64,000 nt of DNA from Procambarus clarkii (taxonomy: Eukaryota; Arthropoda; Malacostraca; Decapoda; Cambaridae): assembly GCF_040958095.1 (NCBI RefSeq), contig NC_091228.1, positions 13,882,899 to 13,946,898 of the forward strand, given 5' to 3'. Of the stretch, positions 60,026-64,000 are shown piece by piece. Made by a program: the position numbers and the translations under genes. The first letter of the stretch is position 1, and each line of letters begins with the position of its first letter. Below the pieces are notes generated by a model that worked only from the letters and a program-made list of their open reading frames with translations, was not told the origin of the DNA and did not search any database.

Positions 60026-61640
60026 GCATGTTCTAGCTCACGTTCCCCCCGCCTTAGTCCCCTGTCGTATAATGAATACTATCATTCCAATCCCTCTAAA
60101 ATTTAAAAATAATCATATTTCAAACGTATTTCAATACAGTAATTTAGTTACCGAGCTCCAGCGCTTGTCCTCCGCCTTAGCTCTCTCTCGTATCTTCGTT
60201 AATACCTATTCAAATTCCCCGAAATTTCTACCCGCTGTATTTCAGACATAGTTTAGTAAATGCAAACAATTATCAAACTCTGGCTCTTGTCCCCAGCTTA
60301 GTTCATTTTTACAAGATCGTTAATACCTATTCAAATTCCCCGAAATTTCTACCCGCTGTATTTCAGACATAGTTTAGTAAATGCAAACAATTATCGAGCT
60401 CCAGCTCTCGTCCCCCACCTTAGTTCATTTGTACAAGATCGTTAGTAACAGATCAATTCCCCTGAAATTTTTTACCCTCTGTATTTTCAGGCTCCGTAAA
60501 TAAGATCAAAACAGTTATCGAGCTCCAGCTCTCGTCCCCGCCTTAGTTCTCTTTCGTATCTTTTTAAATAACCCATCAATTTCCCTGAAATTTTTACCCT
60601 CTGTATTTCAGGCACCGTAAATAAGATCAAAATAGTTATCGAGCTCCAGCTCTCGTCCTCCACCTTAGTTCATTTTTCCCCGAAATTTAAAGCAGACATA
60701 CTTCAAAGTTAGTAAATAAGATCAAGTCAGTTACTGAGCTCCAGCTCTCGTCCCCACCTTAGTTCTCTTTCGTATCTTTGTAAATAACCCATCAATTTCC
60801 CTGAAATTTTTACCCTCTGTATTTCAGACATAGTTTAGTAAATGCAAACAATTATCAAACTCTAGCTCTTGTCCCCAGCTTAGTTCATTTGTACAAGATC
60901 GTTAGTAACAGTCCAAATTCCCTGAATTTTTATCCCTCTGTATTTCAGACACAGTAAATAAGATCAAGTCCATTACCGAGCTCCAGCTCTCGTACCCCAC
61001 ATTACTCCCCTCGCGTGTCTTCAGTAATATCCTATCAAATTCCCTGAAATTTATACTCTCAGTATTTCGGACATAGTAAATAGGATCCAAACAATTATCA
61101 AGCTCCAGCTCTCGTCCTCCGCCTTAGTTCATTTATACAAGATCGTTAGTAACCCATCAATTTCCCGAAATTTAAAAGCAGACATACTTCAAAGTTAGTA
61201 AATAAGATCAAGTCAGTTATCGAGCTCCAGCTCTCGTCCCCACCTTAGTTCTCTTTCGTATCTTTGTAAATAACCCCTCAATTTCCCTGAAATTTTTACC
61301 CTCTGTATTTCAGACATAGTAAATATGAAGTAAACAAATATAAAACTCTAGCTCTTGTCCTCCGTCCAAGTTCACTCATGTAAATTCATTAGTATCAGTC
61401 CAAATCCCCCTGAGATTTAAACACCCAACTACATTTTCAGACATAGTAAATAAAAACCAGTTCAGTTATCAAGTTTCAACTCTTGTGCCCTCAGCTTAGT
61501 TCATTTTGTACAAGTTCTTTATTTTCCAACTAAATCACCCTGATATTTAAGATCACCTTATTTCTAACGTAGTAAAATTAATCTGGACATTAGCCAAGCT
61601 CCATTTCCTCGGCCTTAGATCATCAAACATAAATATATTC
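60026..61640 (-). repeat. 121-bp satellite, array 2 (about 13 units)
   Basis: Landmark GAGCTCCAGCTCTCGTCC recurs at 60153, 60275, 60396, 60520, 60641, 60736, 60857, 60978, 61100, 61222 and 61343, spacing 121-124 except one short unit of 95. Other marks are CCCTGAAATTT and GTATTTCAGACA. The reverse complement matches array 1. Confidence 0.9.
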
Positions 61641-62340
61641 GATCAAGTCCATCTCCAGCCTAGCTCTTTACCAGAGTAATCGTCTAACCCCAACCTGTGT
61701 AATTATCTTTCACCCCCTCCCACCTTCCTCCATCTCATCTCACCTTACCCTTTCCCTCCCTTACCTTCTCATCCCCAACTTATCCAAACCTTCAATAATC
61801 GTACTGTATTTGCATATTTTCTCTATATTCACTGTGTTCTTCGTATTCTCATCCGTGTTCACTCCATGTTCTTCAAATGTTCACAGTCCCATTCAGTTCA
61901 TATTTTCACAAGTATCTCCATTTTTTCTGTAATCTTTCTCTTAGTCTCATTATGTTCTCTACAAATTCTAGTCATATTTTCTATGTTTTCATGTTCATCA
62001 CATGTTCTCTTTACAACTTTTATACTCGATATTCATGCTAACTTCCATATTTTGTGTTCTTTGTCAATATTCATGTTCCTCTACAAGTTCATGTTCCTCA
62101 CAAGATCACTTCGTTTTTCACCTTCACTTACATGTTTTCTACATTCTTTGTCATATTCTCCATGTTTTTCACAAGTCCATTGTTCATTCTTTGTATTCCC
62201 TATTCTCCTTATCATGTTTTCATGTTCTCTGTAAGTTCATATTCCCAGCATGTTCACTGTATTCATCAACTTTTCTTACATATGTTCTTTGCCATGTTCC
62301 CCATATGTTCTCTGGGTTTTTCCCCTTACATGTTATTTAA
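61641..62340. repeat. TTC-rich degenerate repeat, ATGTTC type
   Basis: Frequent CATGTTC, TTCACA and TTCTCT motifs without a fixed period. Its open frames are by-products of the lack of adenine-rich stops. Confidence 0.55.
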
Positions 62341-62840
62341 CGTTCCTTAACTAAAAAAATCTTTCGCCAATCAACTAAAACATAGTCACTTTCGTCATTT
62401 CTCAACTAAACTTATTATCCAGTCAACTAAAAATAGTCAGAAATAGCCTCGTTCAACACTGTTCTTTACTAAAACAACCTTTCTCTTAGCTAAAAATTGT
62501 CAAAGGAAACTTTCCAAAACTGTTCCATACTAAACTTATTCCCTAGTCATCAGAAAATAACCGTGTTCTTCATGTTTCATTGTCATTTCATAACTAAAAT
62601 TATCCATCAATCAACAGAAAAAGTCATATTCATCATTTCGTAACAGCCTTATGTTTTCGTCAAGTAAGAAAAAATAACCAAAGATATCTATCATCGTCGT
62701 TCTTAACTGACATTTATACTTTGTGGAGCACTAAAATAGTCAAATGTAACTTTTTCAGCACTTTCGTAAAAATTATATGTCGTTAAGTAAGAAAAATAGT
62801 CAAAGGTGCTCTCCGTAACACCAAAGTTACTCTTCGAGAT
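62341..62840. repeat. Degenerate repeat with CAACTAAAA and AAAATAGTCA
   Basis: About eight irregular units of 55-75 bp, each with an AACTAAAA-like and an AATAGTCA-like motif. Strongly diverged. Confidence 0.5.
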
Positions 62841-64000
62841 AACAAAAGACACTCTCAAACACTCAAAATTTACTCAAAGACATCAAAGTTGCACTCAAAG
62901 ACATCCTTTGAGACATCAAAGTTATTCTCTGAGGCATAAAAGCTATTCTCAGAGACATAAAAGTTAATCTCAGAGACATGAAAGTTATTCTCGATGTCAT
63001 CAAAAAGTATTTTCTCGTTCATTAGAGTTAATCTCAGAGGCATAAAAGTTTTTCTCAGAGCTATCAAACTTGTTCTCGATGCCATCAAAAAGTATTTTCT
63101 CGTTCATCAAAGTTAATCTCAGAGTTAACAAAGGTAATCTCTAACTCACTTTCGTTCAACATATTAATTCGCTAAGTCCTCAAAGTTATTCTCTAAGACA
63201 ACAAAGTCTTTCTCAGAGCTATCAAACTTGTTCTCAAAGTCATCAAAGTTATTCACAGAGTCATCAAAGTTAATCTAAGACATCATTTTTCATCAAAGAT
63301 ATTCTCTCTAAACCATCAATGTTCTTCTCTAAGACATAAAAGTTATTCTCAGAGTCACCTTCGTTCTTCAGAGAAACTTTCCAAAACATCTTTGTTCATC
63401 AAAGTTATTCTCGGAGTCATCAAAAGGTATTCTCTAACTCACTTTTGGTCATTAAAGTTAATTTCTATGTTATAAAAGTTTGTCTCAGAGACATCTAAAG
63501 TTAATCTTAGAGTTATCATATGTAATCTCTAACTCACTTTTGTTCATCAAAGTTGATCTCAGAGTTAACAAAGGTAATCTCTAACTCACTCTCGTTCATC
63601 AAAGTTGTTTCAAAGACATCAAAGTTAATCTCAGAGTTATCCAAAGATATTCTCATGTCCACAAAAGTTATTCCAAGAGACGTCAAAGTTAATCTCAGAC
63701 ATCATCTTTCATCAAAGATATTCTCTCTAAGCCATCAATGTTCTTCTCTAAGACATAAAAGTTATTCTCTATGTCATCAAAAAGTTATTCTCTAAGTAAC
63801 CTTCCATTCATCAAAGACATTCTCTATGTCCTGAAAGTTATTCTCTAAGACAGCAAAGTTATTCTCAGAGTCATCAAAGTTATTCTCTATATCATCAAAA
63901 AGTTATTCTCTGAGCTAACAAAATACTACTCATGTTCTCAGAAGTCATTCTCAAACTCATCAAAGTTATTCTCAGAGTCATCAAAAGTTGTTCTCTAAGA
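62841..64000. repeat. 21-bp minisatellite ACATAAAAGTTAATCTCAGAG
   Basis: Diverged tandem units to the window edge, with core AAAGTTATTCTCAGAGTCATC. A minus frame from 63088 reads through ten units as a 7-residue repeat (SENNFDV type), simply because 21 is divisible by three. Confidence 0.85.

Noticed and set aside
60026..64000. Regularly spaced repeats as a CRISPR array
   Set aside because: This is eukaryotic DNA. Units are directly adjacent and diverged, without unique spacers or nearby cas genes.

Overview
This is eukaryotic nuclear DNA, most likely from an arthropod and probably a decapod crustacean. The evidence is a spliced C-type lectin gene, tRNA-derived SINEs, Penelope-like elements, arthropod-type (TTAGG)n telomere motifs and very long (TA)n tracts. 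The species call is an inference. Apart from the lectin gene (38.4-39.9 kb, minus strand), almost all recognisable sequence is transposable-element debris or satellite.

Layout. 0-1.1 kb: 3' half of a Penelope-like element (PLE, family 1) with a GIY-YIG endonuclease and a hammerhead-like ribozyme fold. 1.1-8.6 kb: a (TA)n tract split by a nearly complete LTR retrotransposon (gypsy copy 1) in which integrase lies upstream of reverse transcriptase, the Gmr1-type order. 8.6-11.2 kb: two PLE pieces head to head (family 2 on minus, family 1 on plus). 11.2-13.4 kb: (TA)n tracts, a MITE carrying inverted TTAGG arrays, SINEs and a fold-back repeat. 13.9-20.7 kb: a decayed LINE split by about 3.8 kb of unidentified DNA enriched in the motif ACGTTA. 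20.7-22.3 kb: a 121-bp satellite and a PLE fragment. 22.3-25.6 kb: two decayed LINE fragments. 27.0-37.8 kb: two head-to-tail copies of an I-type LINE with an RNase H domain, minus strand. 38.4-39.9 kb: the lectin gene. 42.0-44.1 kb: an orphan gag-like CCHC gene remnant. 44.2-49.7 kb: a third I-type LINE copy on plus, interrupted by a CR1-like 3' end. 49.7-52.7 kb: a SINE hairpin and a 2.46-kb PLE palindrome. 52.7-57.7 kb: gypsy copy 2 (minus), lacking reverse transcriptase. 58.9-59.4 kb: a family 2 PLE fragment. 60.0-64.0 kb: stacked satellites, including the 121-bp family in reverse orientation and a 21-bp minisatellite.

How the parts relate. The PLEs are fragments of tandem units: endonuclease end, hammerhead-like fold, then the first codons of the next unit. 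In three copies from two families those codons stop at the same Tyr-Thr-Asn codons, where (TA)n begins. Both gypsy copies sit in such (TA)n tracts. The strongest leads are the PLE ribozyme folds with a shared core variant, the Gmr1-like element with a SCAN-like capsid, the MITE carrying telomere repeats, and the satellite that twice follows a PLE broken inside its endonuclease. Positions were read by eye, and element edges are approximate unless a terminal motif is stated.
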